From contig BPKG01000004.1 in assembly GCA_026005015.1 (NCBI GenBank), forward strand, positions 186,001 to 250,000: a stretch of 64,000 nt of DNA. Reading direction: 5' to 3'. The position numbers were made by a program, and so were the translations under genes. Positions 33,837 to 41,504 of the stretch are shown one piece after another; positions within the stretch are counted from its first letter, which is position 1; every line of letters starts with the position of its first letter. The notes under the pieces are model-generated. The model did not search any database. It worked only from the letters and a program-made list of their open reading frames with translations, and had not been told where the DNA came from. Origin of the DNA: Burkholderiales bacterium. Its GTDB lineage: Bacteria > Pseudomonadota > Gammaproteobacteria > Burkholderiales > UBA6910.

Positions 33837-34577
33837 TTGATCACAGTCTCCATCGTCAGCCATGGCCATGGCCGAATGGTCGATGCGCTGCTGCGCGACT
33901 TGGCTGATTGCCCGCAGGTGAGCCGGGTTATCTTAACGGTTAACGTGTCAGAAGATGAACCTATACCGCCCGAGCCTTTGAGCGGACGGATTACGGTATT
34001 ACGCAATCTTATACCGAAAGGATTTGGAGCTAACCACAACACCGCGTTTGCGCACTGCGACACGCCATATTACTGCGTTCTGAATCCAGATATACGGTTG
34101 GATGGCAATCCTTTTCCAGCACTGCTCGACTGTCTGGGGGCAGACGTCGCCTTGTGTGCCCCGGCGGTTGTGAGCCCGACCGGGGAAGTCGAGGATAGCG
34201 CACGGCGGTTTCCTGGTTTTTTGAACTTGTTGGCCAAACTATTAGGCTTGGCCGATGGTCGCTATCATTACGAAAAAAATGGAGAGCTATTCCACCCCGA
34301 GTGGGTCGCTGGGATGTTCATGTTGTTTGTTTCGGCTGACTACGCAGCGCTGAGTGGGTTTGACGAGGATTACTTCCTTTATTACGAGGACGTGGATCTT
34401 TGTGTTCGCCTATGGCGCTCAGGACGGAAGATTGTGCTTTGCCCTCGGGCACAAGTGATACACGCAGCGCAGCGGGCTAGCCACCACGACTTGCGCCATT
34501 TGGCTTGGCACTTAGCTAGCATGCTGCGCTATTTTATCCGGCACTGGGGAAGGTTACCGTCGGTTGGGACCAATTAA
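33837..34577 (+). CDS. Family 2 glycosyltransferase
   Basis: A 246-residue GT2 enzyme resembling rhamnosyl or N-acetylglucosaminyl-rhamnose transferases. The start ITVSIVSHGHGRMVDALL is the beta-strand/nucleotide site. CVLNPDIRLDGNP carries the DxD-equivalent, and GMFMLFVSADYAALSGFDEDYFLYYEDVDLCVRLWRSG is diagnostic. It starts with TTG at 33837. Its stop is followed at once by a fragment of an apt gene, so the low-GC block ends here. Confidence 0.88.
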   Translation: MITVSIVSHGHGRMVDALLRDLADCPQVSRVILTVNVSEDEPIPPEPLSGRITVLRNLIPKGFGANHNTAFAHCDTPYYCVLNPDIRLDGNPFPALLDCLGADVALCAPAVVSPTGEVEDSARRFPGFLNLLAKLLGLADGRYHYEKNGELFHPEWVAGMFMLFVSADYAALSGFDEDYFLYYEDVDLCVRLWRSGRKIVLCPRAQVIHAAQRASHHDLRHLAWHLASMLRYFIRHWGRLPSVGTN

Positions 34578-34579
34578 GG

Positions 34580-34774
34580 GAAAAGGTTGTTCTGATCTAC
34601 GACCTGATCGCCACCGGCGGCACGGCGGAGGCGTCCGTCGCCCTGATCGAGCAGTTGGGCGGGGAGGTCGTGGAGTGCTGCTTCGTGATCGAGCTGCCCG
34701 ACATCGGCGGCCGCAAGCGGCTGGAGGCCAAGGGGTACAAGGTGTTCGCGTTGTGCGGGTTCGAGGGGGAATGA
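34580..34774 (+). pseudogene. apt: Adenine phosphoribosyltransferase C-terminal fragment
   Basis: The frame reads KVVLIYDLIATGGTAEASVALIEQLGGEVVECC and continues to FALCGFEGE, the C-terminal third of Apt, including the PRPP-binding loop DLIATGGT. One Asp of the usual VDDLIATGG is missing. All N-terminal sequence is replaced by the end of the glycosyltransferase gene. This is a truncated leftover marking a recombination junction. Confidence 0.8.
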
Positions 34775-34810
34775 TTATCGCCATTGCACGGTGGCGACGC
34801 TATCTGACCT

Positions 34811-34868
34811 GACCCTTTCCCCTGTCCCCTCTCCCGGCGTGTACACATTGGGGAAAGGGGAGAGGGCT
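34811..34868. repeat. CCCTCTCC/GGGGAGAGGG hairpin (family C)
   Basis: GACCCTTTCCCCTGTCCCC followed by GGGGAAAGGGGAGAGGG forms an imperfect hairpin between two gene fragments. Confidence 0.5.
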
Positions 34869-34978
34869 GGTCCGCGTCCTCCATCGCTCGATGCAGCCCA
34901 CGGAGAAGCTCAGTTGAGCCGCCCGGATCGCCGCGATGTAGCCACCGGGCGCGATATCACGATTGTCTGGTGGAACGC

Positions 34979-35190
34979 ATGGGGCTTGCCCAAGCGCGAT
35001 GGCGCGCGCCACACCTACGGCGAATACCGCCGCTGGCCGGAGGAGGCCCGCTACGAGCTCATCGACGGGGTGGCCTACGCCATGGCCCCGGCGCCCTCGC
35101 GCCGGCATCAAGAAGTGTTGGGAGAACTTTTCCACCAGGTGGCCAACCCCCTCGAAGACCACCCCTGCCGGACCTTGGCAAGCAAGCCTA
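34979..35190 (+). pseudogene. Uma2-family (DUF820) protein fragment
   Basis: After an ATG at about 34979 the sequence is one base out of frame. Removing one G from GGGG gives MGLPKRDGARHTYGEY and then RRWPEEARYELIDGVAYAMAPAPSRRHQEVLGEL, the N-terminal half of Uma2-type proteins (restriction-endonuclease fold). Homology ends near TLASK at about 35190. The C-terminal half with the rest of the active site is absent. Confidence 0.65.
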
Positions 35191-35372
35191 AAGCGGTAGC
35201 CGAGCGTTCACTCCGAGAAATGCCGGCCTTGGCGCGATGCCTCTTCCTCCCCTCGGCTCGCGCTCTCCCCGATGGCCCATCCCTCGAGCCTGAGCCGAAT
35301 GACTGGGGTTCGTTGACACCTATACGATGCGATCTCATGATGATGAGATCACACATCATCCGAAGGTAACCG

Positions 35373-35618
35373 ATGCGAACGACCCTTGATCTCGACCCCG
35401 ACGTGCTGGCGGCGGCGAAGGAATTGGCGAGGCGGCGCAAGCTTTCCACCGGCCGGGTGATCTCGGAACTGGTGCGCGAGGCCTTGAGCGGACCTCGTCA
35501 GGAAGTCAGCGCTTCCCCGACTGAGCAAAGCAGGAGTGGATTTCGGCCTTTTCGGGCAGAAGGCCGGGTGGTGACGGACGAATTGGTGGAGCGCCTGCGC
35601 GACGCGGAAGGGATTTGA
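35373..35618 (+). CDS. Ribbon-helix-helix VapB-type antitoxin
   Basis: An 81-residue protein beginning MRTTLDLDPDVLAAAKELARRRK with STGRVISELVREAL, a classic ribbon-helix-helix DNA-binding domain. The C-terminal FRPFRAEGRVVTDELVERLRD is the usual toxin-binding tail. The stop is directly followed by the TTG start of a PIN toxin gene. The antitoxin is intact although the toxin is frameshifted. Confidence 0.85.
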   Translation: MRTTLDLDPDVLAAAKELARRRKLSTGRVISELVREALSGPRQEVSASPTEQSRSGFRPFRAEGRVVTDELVERLRDAEGI

Positions 35619-36058
35619 TTGCGTGGATTGCGTGCCCTGTTGGATGTCCATGTGCTCATCGCCTTGCTGGACGCCGCCCACGTGCACCATCGCGCGGCCT
35701 CGGCTTGGTTGGAGCGCAACATTCAGCACGGCTGGGCGTCTTGCCCTCTGACGCTGAATGGGTGCATTCGCATCATGGTGCAGCCGGCCTATCCGGGCAG
35801 TTTACTGCCGTCGGGGTCGCGGCTCGACTCGCGGAAGCCATGGCGGGGCCCCATCACGCTTTTTGGCCGGCCGACGTGAATCCCATGAACGAGGAGTCGA
35901 TCGATTGGCGGCGGGTTCTTGGCCATCGGCAAGTGACGGACGCATACCTGCTCGCGCTCGCCGTCCGCCACGGCGGGCGGCTGGTCACGTTGGATGCCCG
36001 GATCTCCCCTGAGGCAGTCATCGGCGCAAGCGATCGGCATTTGGTCGTGGTGAACTAA
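35619..36058 (+). pseudogene. VapC-type PIN toxin, frameshifted
   Basis: The N-terminus LRALLDVHVLIALLDAAHVHHRAASAWL with CPLTLNGCIRIMVQPAYPG is in one frame. It shifts near 35792-35797 to ARLAEAMAGPHHAFWPADVNP and VTDAYLLALAVRHGGRLVTLDARI, which carries the later acidic residues. All PIN motifs are present across the two frames, so a single indel inactivated the gene (or is an error). A TTG start follows the VapB stop directly. Confidence 0.78.
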
Positions 36059-36105
36059 GCCTGAGTATTTTGCGAAGACGCCCCTATATCCTTTTGGTAT
36101 CGAAG

Positions 36106-36297
36106 ACCCATCCCCACCCCGACCCTCCCCTTGAAGGGGAGGGAGCCCCATCCCCACCCCGACCCTCCCCTTGAAGGGGAGGGTACCCCATCCCCACCCC
36201 GGCCCGTCCACAGCCCGGCAGGCCGGGTCGGCTCCGCGGGCGAGAGAGCTGTTGCTCCGCGAACCCCCCGCTCCGCCCACTTGAAGGGGAGGGAGCG
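36106..36297. repeat. Family A repeat, inverted copy
   Basis: Reverse orientation of the element at 18228 and 22078: three CTTGAAGGGGAGGG hairpins with GGCCCGTCCAC, GGCAGGCCGGG and GGCGAGAGAGCTG in the core. It occupies much of the 475-base gap between two toxin-antitoxin loci. The rest of the gap shows no gene. Confidence 0.75.
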
Positions 36298-36533
36298 GTG
36301 CGGCAGAGAGCGGCATTTTCAGTCAATGGAAGACCGTCGAGTCACCAGAACCCTCCAGAGAATCGCACCGCCGGGCGATCCGGCTGCTGCGTCTTCCCAG
36401 GTCCCCGTGGAACATCCGTAAGGATCCCAGAGAGAAAAACCAACGAAACAGCGCCTTGCATCCTCCTGCGGTTGCGAGGCTTTTGCCATACAATCTGACC
36501 GTCCATCCAATTGGTCACTTCTAGCCGCTCCGT

Positions 36534-36782
36534 ATGGAAAAAATTCTGGTGAGTCTGGCCGAAGCCAAGGCCCGCTTGAGCGAATTGAGCGAGTTGGCCG
36601 CTGGCGGGGAAGAGGTGGTGATCACCAAACGAGGCAAGCCCATGGTCCGGCTGTCCAAGGTCGAACCGCCGCGCAAGCCGGTGGATCGTCAGCGCCTTCG
36701 GCGGCTGACGGCCCAAATGCCTGTGCAAACCGAGGAAGCCGGCGATTTCATCCGCCGCTTGCGCGATGAAGCGCGCTACTGA
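36534..36782 (+). CDS. Phd/YefM-type antitoxin
   Basis: An 82-residue antitoxin. The Phd/YefM fold is recognisable from ILVSLAEAKARLSELSELAAGGEEVVITKRGKPMVRL (DNA-binding half); the C-terminal GDFIRRLRDEARY is the toxin-binding tail. Its stop overlaps the ATG of a PIN toxin gene (TGATG). The antitoxin is intact. Confidence 0.88.
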   Translation: MEKILVSLAEAKARLSELSELAAGGEEVVITKRGKPMVRLSKVEPPRKPVDRQRLRRLTAQMPVQTEEAGDFIRRLRDEARY

Positions 36783-37202
36783 TGCTGTATGTGGACACGA
36801 GTGTGCTCGTGGCCGCGTTGACGCACGAGCGCCGAACCGACGAGATGCAGGAATGACTCGCGGCTCAGCCCGCAGGGGAGCTGGCCATCAGCGAGTGGGT
36901 CATTACCGAGTTTTCCGCAGCCCTTTCGCTGAAAGTGCGCACTGGGCAGTTGGCGCCCAGCCATCGTGCCGATGCGCCGGCGATATTCGCCGAGCTGGTG
37001 GAGGGATCCTTTTCCGTGCTGCCCATCTCCCGCCTGGATTTTCGAACCGCGGCCCGTTTCGCGGATCAACATCTCACTGGCTTGTGCTCGGGCGATGCCT
37101 TGCACTTCGCCATCTCAGCCAATCACGGTGCGAAAGCGCGCGCTCGATCGTGCCCTGGTCCAGGCGGCCGGAGCGTTGGGCGTAAGCGCTGCGTTGCTCT
37201 GA
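36782..37202 (+). pseudogene. VapC-type PIN toxin with stop and frameshift
   Basis: Reads MLYVDTSVLVAALTHERRTDEMQE, then TGA at 36854, then LAAQPAGELAISEWVITEFSAALSLKVRTGQL and DFRTAARFADQHLTGLCSGDALHFAISANHGA. It changes frame near 37130 and finishes ALDRALVQAAGALGVSAALL. The PIN acids are otherwise present (VDTS, TEF, GDALH). Two lesions make this a pseudogene, beside an intact antitoxin. Confidence 0.8.
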
Positions 37203-37210
37203 GCGCTGTT

Positions 37211-37275
37211 CGGTGCGTTTCGCCTGCCTGTCGTGACCCGGGCGGCGCAGGCGGGGTGCGCTCAACGCACCTTGC
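37211..37275. repeat. GGTGCG...CGCACC palindromic repeat (family B)
   Basis: CGGTGCGTTTCGCC...GGCGCAGGCGGGGTGCGC and CTCAACGCACC, lying just after the VapC pseudogene. Confidence 0.65.
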
Positions 37276-37363
37276 AAAAAAAAAGCTTGAGTTATGCCTC
37301 ACGGATTCTTGCAGATAAAGATGGAGCGCTTTTCATTTCCATTCCATCTGTTCGTGGACATCC

Positions 37364-38446
37364 GTGTTAATCCGTAGCCAACAAGGAGACAAGGGAGCGC
37401 GCTTGCCGGAGAACTCGAAACCAGCGACGATTCTCCTCACCGGCGCGACCGGCTTTGTCGGCCGCGCCCTCATTCCGGCCCTGACCGCGGCGGGCTTCGA
37501 GGTCAGGGCCGCGGTGCGAGGGTCCTGTCCTCCCGCCGGCCGCTTTCCCTGGGCGGAGGGGAGCGGCGCAAGAGCCCCAGAGCGGCGGTCGGTCGAACTG
37601 ATCCGGATCGATGACATCGGGCCGGCGACCCGATGGAACGAGGCGCTCGCTGGCGTGGACGCCGTCGTGCATCTCGCCGCGCGGGTGCACGTGATGGAGG
37701 CCTCCGCGCGCGAGGCCATCGCCGAATATTGGCGCGTCAACACGGCCGGCACCGAGCGCCTCGCGCTCGCCGCCGCGGCGGCGGGCGTGCGGCGCTTCGT
37801 TTTCTTGAGCACGATCAAGGTGAACGGGGAAGCCACACGGGCGCGGCCGTTCGCCGAATCCGATCCCCCGGCGCCCCAGGACGCTTACGCCCGCTCCAAG
37901 TGGGAGGCGGAGCAGGCGTTGCACCGGATCGGCGCACAAACGGGCATGGAGGTGGTGATCCTGCGCCCGCCGCTCGTCTACGGCCCCGGCGTAAAGGGAA
38001 ATTTCCTGAGTCTGTTAAAGATCGTCGCCCGCGGCGTTCCTCTGCCCTTGGGAAGCGTCAAGAACCGCCGCAGCCTGATCTACGTGGGCAACCTGGCGGA
38101 CGCCATCGTGAAGTGCCTGGAGCATCCAGCCGCCGCGGGGGAGACGTTTCTCGTGCGGGATGCGGAAGACCTGTCCACCCCCGAGTTGGTGCGCCGCCTG
38201 GCCCGCGCCTTGGGAGTGCAGCCGAGGCTCGTGCCCGTGCCGCCGTCGTGGCTTGTCCTGGGAGGTCGTTGGCTTGGCCGAGGCGCCGCGGTCGAGCGGC
38301 TCGCCGGGTCCCTGGCGGTGGACGATTCCCGTATCCGCGACGCCCTCGGCTGGCACCCGCCCTATTCGGTCGACGAAGGGCTTGAGGCCACCGGGCGGTG
38401 GTATCGGGAGCGCGCTCGGTCGAGCGAGAAGCGCCGATGGCTTTAG
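37364..38446 (+). CDS. NAD-dependent sugar epimerase/dehydratase (WbpV-like)
   Basis: A 360-residue extended short-chain dehydrogenase. The NAD site is ILLTGATGFVGRALIPAL near residue 24. Other motifs are VDAVVHLAARVHVMEA, the catalytic FLSTIKVNGEAT with YARSKWEAEQAL, and LRPPLVYGPGVKGNFLSLLKIV. It resembles the WbpV-type protein often encoded just before the WbpL initiating transferase and the WbpM dehydratase in O-antigen loci, which is the order here. The GTG at 37364 or TTG at 37403 may be the start. The product sugar is not determined. Confidence 0.85.
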   Translation: MLIRSQQGDKGARLPENSKPATILLTGATGFVGRALIPALTAAGFEVRAAVRGSCPPAGRFPWAEGSGARAPERRSVELIRIDDIGPATRWNEALAGVDAVVHLAARVHVMEASAREAIAEYWRVNTAGTERLALAAAAAGVRRFVFLSTIKVNGEATRARPFAESDPPAPQDAYARSKWEAEQALHRIGAQTGMEVVILRPPLVYGPGVKGNFLSLLKIVARGVPLPLGSVKNRRSLIYVGNLADAIVKCLEHPAAAGETFLVRDAEDLSTPELVRRLARALGVQPRLVPVPPSWLVLGGRWLGRGAAVERLAGSLAVDDSRIRDALGWHPPYSVDEGLEATGRWYRERARSSEKRRWL

Positions 38447-38479
38447 CGATGTCGGTGAAGCGTCCGTTTTTAGTGAGCA

Positions 38480-38567
38480 GGGCAATCCCCACGCAAAATC
38501 GACAGATTCCGGGCCTGCGGCTGGAGAACTGGGCGCAGTGGGCCGGGCGCCGACCTCTTTTTGAACT
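38480..38567 (+). pseudogene. VapC-type C-terminal remnant
   Basis: The short reading FLVSRAIPTQNRQIPGLRLENW matches the last residues of many VapC proteins (compare VPGLKLENWLLP in the intact toxin encoded at 38882). Nothing upstream belongs to a PIN protein. It appears to be the tail of a lost toxin gene, directly before an intact VapBC pair. Confidence 0.45.
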
Positions 38568-38599
38568 GAACATAGGGATTGCCGCCCCATTGAACCAGT

Positions 38600-38627
38600 G
38601 CTAGCATATGCTCAAGCATATGCTAGC
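38600..38627. promoter_or_regulatory. 28-bp perfect-arm palindrome, candidate VapBC operator
   Basis: Arms GCTAGCATATGCT (38600-38612) and AGCATATGCTAGC (38615-38627) are exact reverse complements, separated by two bases. The palindrome lies 19 bases before the proposed VapB ATG at 38647. Such sites are typical binding sites of VapB/VapBC autorepression. It also contains the upstream ATG of a longer, less likely VapB start. Confidence 0.7.
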
Positions 38628-38646
38628 GAATTTTAGGGCAACCGAA

Positions 38647-38880
38647 ATGCAAACCGAACGTCATGTCCGCCTGTTCAAAAACGGCCGCAATCAAGCCCTG
38701 CGCATCCCGCGCGAATTCGAGCTCCCCGGCAATGAAGCCATTATCCGCAAAGAGGGGGACCGCCTAATCGTCGAGCCGCTTCGGCGTCGTTCGCTGCTGG
38801 CGTTACTGGAGGGGTGGAAACCCCTGGAGGAGGAGTTCCCCGAAATCGAGGATCGGCCCCCGGAGGCTATGGACCTGTGA
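38647..38880 (+). CDS. vapB: AbrB/MazE-type VapB antitoxin
   Basis: A 77-residue antitoxin with a swapped-hairpin AbrB fold: RHVRLFKNGRNQALRIPREFELPGNEAIIRKEGDRLIVEP. The C-terminal tail LLALLEGWKPLEEEFPEIED binds the toxin. The ATG at 38647 is preferred because a palindromic operator lies just upstream; an in-frame ATG at 38608 falls inside that palindrome. The toxin gene starts one base after its stop. Confidence 0.88.
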   Translation: MQTERHVRLFKNGRNQALRIPREFELPGNEAIIRKEGDRLIVEPLRRRSLLALLEGWKPLEEEFPEIEDRPPEAMDL

Positions 38881-38881
38881 G

Positions 38882-39292
38882 ATGGGCACGCTGCGCTTTT
38901 TGTTGGACACCAATATCCTGTCGGATCTTGTCAGACATCCTTCAGGGCGGGTGGCCCGGCGCATCGCCAAAGCGGGGGAAGCGACGATAGGTACCAGTAT
39001 TGTGGTCGCCTGCGAGCTGCGCTACGGAGCGGCAAAGAAAGGATCTCCTACTTTAACGGACAGGATCGGGCAACTCTTGTCCGCGATAGAGGTTCTTCCG
39101 CTCGAAGAGGGGGTCGATGAGATTTACGCCGAAGTGCGTACAAGCCTGGAGAAAGCCGGCACGCCGATCGGAGCGAACGACATGATGATCGCCGCCCACG
39201 CGCGAGCGCTCGGGCTGATTTTGGTGACGGACAACATCGATGAGTTCTCACGAGTGCCGGGGTTAAAACTTGAGAACTGGCTGCTGCCTTAA
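38882..39292 (+). CDS. vapC: VapC PIN-domain ribonuclease toxin
   Basis: A 136-residue PIN nuclease with all expected acids: FLLDTNILSDLVRHP (first Asp), TSIVVACELRYGAA (Glu), GTPIGANDMMIAAHARALG (Asp) and LVTDNIDEFSRVPGLKLENWLLP (final Asp). Length and motifs match the VapC/FitB-type toxins that cleave RNA. Intact, paired with the VapB at 38647. The module separates the WbpV-like and WbpL-like genes. Confidence 0.92.
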   Translation: MGTLRFLLDTNILSDLVRHPSGRVARRIAKAGEATIGTSIVVACELRYGAAKKGSPTLTDRIGQLLSAIEVLPLEEGVDEIYAEVRTSLEKAGTPIGANDMMIAAHARALGLILVTDNIDEFSRVPGLKLENWLLP

Positions 39293-39403
39293 ACGGCCGT
39301 GAAACCCAGTACGTTGCCTGCGAACGATTGTCCCACGGCGCCGGGCGTCTTGGGGGCTGGATAAAATAACGCTTTCCCCAAAACTTTCCTCGGCTATTTC
39401 ACG

Positions 39404-40372
39404 TTGTCGTCGCTCGCCTACCTCGCCCCGCCCATCGCATTCGCGCTCTCCCTCGGCGCCATCGTCTGGCTGCTCCGGGGAGGGCGTTTACAGATCCTGG
39501 ATCATCCCAACGAGCGCTCGCTCCACGCGACGCCCGTCCCTCGCACAGGCGGGCTCGGTTTGCTCGCCGGCGTGGTCGCCGCGTGGCCGATCGCCGCGCC
39601 GGCCGGCGCATGGCCGGCTTTGATCGGCGCGCTCGTGCTCGCGGGTGTGTCGTTCCTCGACGACCTGCGCGAGCTTCCGGCCATCGTGCGGCTCATGTTC
39701 CAGCTTGCCGTCTCGGTGGCGTTGGTCGCGTGGCACTGGGAAGCCTTCCCGGGCCCAGCGTGGGCCATCGCTGCAGCGCTGGCGATCGCCTGGATGTGCA
39801 ACCTCTACAACTTCATGGACGGCGCCGATGGCCTCGCCGGCGGCATGGCGGTGGCCGGCTTCGGCGCTTACGCCATCGCCGCGGGGCTCGGCGGCGCGAT
39901 GGAGCTTGCCGCCCTCTCTGCTGCCCTCGCCGCCTCGGCGCTGGCGTTTCTCGTGTTCAACTTTCCTCCCGCGCGGATTTTCATGGGCGACGTGGGCTCG
40001 GTGCCCTTGGGCTTTCTCGCCGGCGCGCTGGGCCTGCTGGGCTGGCAGCAGGCGCTGTGGCCGGCCTGGTTTCCCGTGCTGGCATTCTCCCCCTTCATCG
40101 TCGATGCCACGGTCACCCTGCTGCGGCGGGCGCTGCGGGGCGAGCGGCTCTGGCAAGCCCACCGGGAACACTACTATCAACGGGTAGTGCAGCTCGGCGC
40201 GGGACACCGGAGCACCGCGCTGGGAGAGTACGCTTTGATGCTGGCAGTCGGTGCCTCGGCCCTGGGGCTCATGGCGGCGCCGGCGCCGGTTCAGTGGGCG
40301 GGCCTCGGCGTCTGGGTGATCCTCTACGCCGTCGTGATGCTCTGGATCGATCGCCTGTGGCGCAGCCGGTAA
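39404..40372 (+). CDS. Undecaprenyl-phosphate sugar-1-phosphate transferase (WecA/WbpL family)
   Basis: A polytopic membrane enzyme of 322 residues (about nine to ten transmembrane segments) that starts O-antigen synthesis by linking a HexNAc-1-phosphate to undecaprenyl phosphate. The family signatures are HPNERSLHATPVPRTGGLG near residue 36, FLDDLRELP, CNLYNFMDGADGLAGGMA (catalytic Asp-rich loop) and FLVFNFPPARIFMGDVGSVPLGF. TTG start at 39404. It belongs with the WbpV-like and WbpM-like genes on either side. Confidence 0.93.
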   Translation: MSSLAYLAPPIAFALSLGAIVWLLRGGRLQILDHPNERSLHATPVPRTGGLGLLAGVVAAWPIAAPAGAWPALIGALVLAGVSFLDDLRELPAIVRLMFQLAVSVALVAWHWEAFPGPAWAIAAALAIAWMCNLYNFMDGADGLAGGMAVAGFGAYAIAAGLGGAMELAALSAALAASALAFLVFNFPPARIFMGDVGSVPLGFLAGALGLLGWQQALWPAWFPVLAFSPFIVDATVTLLRRALRGERLWQAHREHYYQRVVQLGAGHRSTALGEYALMLAVGASALGLMAAPAPVQWAGLGVWVILYAVVMLWIDRLWRSR

Positions 40373-40416
40373 GGTCTGCTTCTGGCGTCGCTCGGGCATT
40401 CCCATGCCATCCGCTT

Positions 40417-40449
40417 CGGTGCGTTTCGGCTCCGCTCAACGCACCCTAC
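40417..40449. repeat. GGTGCG...CGCACC palindromic repeat (family B)
   Basis: CGGTGCGTTTCGG with CTCCGCTCAACGCACC forms an inverted repeat between the WbpL-like gene and a VapC pseudogene. Confidence 0.65.
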
Positions 40450-40482
40450 AACTGTGTGTGGCGCGGTCGAGAGAAACCGCGT

Positions 40483-40913
40483 TTATCCACCTCGAGTTTC
40501 GAGCGCGGCGGGGGTTTTCGCGAGCCTGCGACGGCGAGCGGCCCGGGCCAATTCGACGGCCCGCGCGTCGTCGGTTACCAGCGTCGCCGAGACCGAGTCG
40601 GCGAGCGCGAGGTAAAAACAATCGTAGGCGGGGTGATCGAATTGCCTGGCAAGCTCCAGGGCGCGCGGGCGAGTGGCGCGGTCTCGACCAGCTTTTCGAA
40701 CGACAAGGGGAGAGCTTGCACCAGGGCTTCCGCCTGCGCCCACGAGATTTCACCGCGCTGGGCCTTCTTCCACGCCGTGTTGCAGACTTCCGGAACGATG
40801 AGATCGGGTGCGATGATGGGCTCAGCCGAAGCGAGCACCGTTCGGGCGGCCATTGAACGCGCTTCCTCGACGAACCATTTGACGGCGACGCTCGCGTCGA
40901 CCACCCAAGTCAT
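40483..40913 (-). pseudogene. VapC-type PIN toxin, frameshifted
   Basis: Starts TWVVDASVAVKWFVEEARS and IIAPDLIVPEVCNTAWKKAQRGEIS in frame. It shifts near 40660-40670 to ALELARQFDHPAYDCFYLALADSVSATLVTDDARAVELA in another frame. All PIN acids are present over the two frames. A single indel separates them, so it is inactive as given, next to an intact FitA-like antitoxin whose stop overlaps its start. Confidence 0.8.
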
Positions 40914-41140
40914 CGATCCCGGTCCTCGCGCACCAGCGCCGTGGAGTCGGTCTGGGCTTTGCGCGGCGTCATGGCGCGGATCCGGTCGGCAAGCGCCAGG
41001 CGCTCCTGGGGCCGGGGGCGCGCCGCTTCGGCCAGAATCTCGCGCAATTCCTGCTCCAGCGAATTCCCATGCAGGGCCGCCTTGACCTTCAGCGCCGCGA
41101 TGGTTTTATCGTCGAGGTTTTTTACGATCACCTGTCCCAT
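40910..41140 (-). CDS. FitA-like ribbon-helix-helix antitoxin
   Basis: A 76-residue protein starting MGQVIVKNLDDKTIAALKVKAALHGNSLEQELREIL, the FitA-type ribbon-helix-helix. The C-terminal tail (ALADRIRAMTPRKAQ) binds the toxin. The ATG at 41140 is preferred to an upstream ATG at 41176. It is coupled to the PIN gene by ATGA and lies on the opposite strand to the surrounding O-antigen genes. Confidence 0.87.
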   Translation of the reverse strand: MGQVIVKNLDDKTIAALKVKAALHGNSLEQELREILAEAARPRPQERLALADRIRAMTPRKAQTDSTALVREDRDR

Positions 41141-41232
41141 GTTGCCCTCATCGTGTGCAATCATTATTGGTAGCATAGCTCATGGGCTGGCGCAATTCCC
41201 GGCAGCCCAGGCATTTCGATGCCGCTTCGTTT

Positions 41233-41261
41233 CGGTGCGCCTCGCTTCGCTCAATGCACCC
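41233..41261. repeat. GGTGCG...GCACC palindromic repeat (family B)
   Basis: CGGTGCGCCTCGC with TTCGCTCAATGCACC. It lies upstream of the FitA-like antitoxin, in a 364-base gap without genes. Confidence 0.55.
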
Positions 41262-41280
41262 ACAGCCTTGGCGCTTGGGT

Positions 41281-41316
41281 TCCCCTCTCCCCGCGGGGAG
41301 GGGGACAGGGGAGAAG
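41281..41316. repeat. CCCCTCTCC/GGGGACAGGGGA hairpin (family C)
   Basis: TCCCCTCTCCCCGCGGGGAG followed by GGGGACAGGGGAGAAGG. It is closely similar to the element inserted in the WbpM-type gene 1.5 kb downstream. Confidence 0.6.
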
Positions 41317-41504
41317 GTCGAAGAGCGATCGAATCTTCCGAATTCGGGGAAGAAGGAAGGGGGTAGGACCCGATCGCGGTCGATGGTTCGTCAACCCTTT
41401 ACCGCAGACGCCATAGTGGTACGCTATGGCGCCGTGATGGCCTGGAATGATTTGCTGTGGCCCGGCTGGAAGAAGCGGTCGCTGCGACGCTGCCCCGTTA
41501 ACCG

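Noticed and set aside
37260-37320. Hairpin followed by a run of A as an intrinsic terminator
   Set aside because: On the plus strand the run is A rather than T, and on the minus strand the T run precedes the hairpin, so it does not fit either direction.
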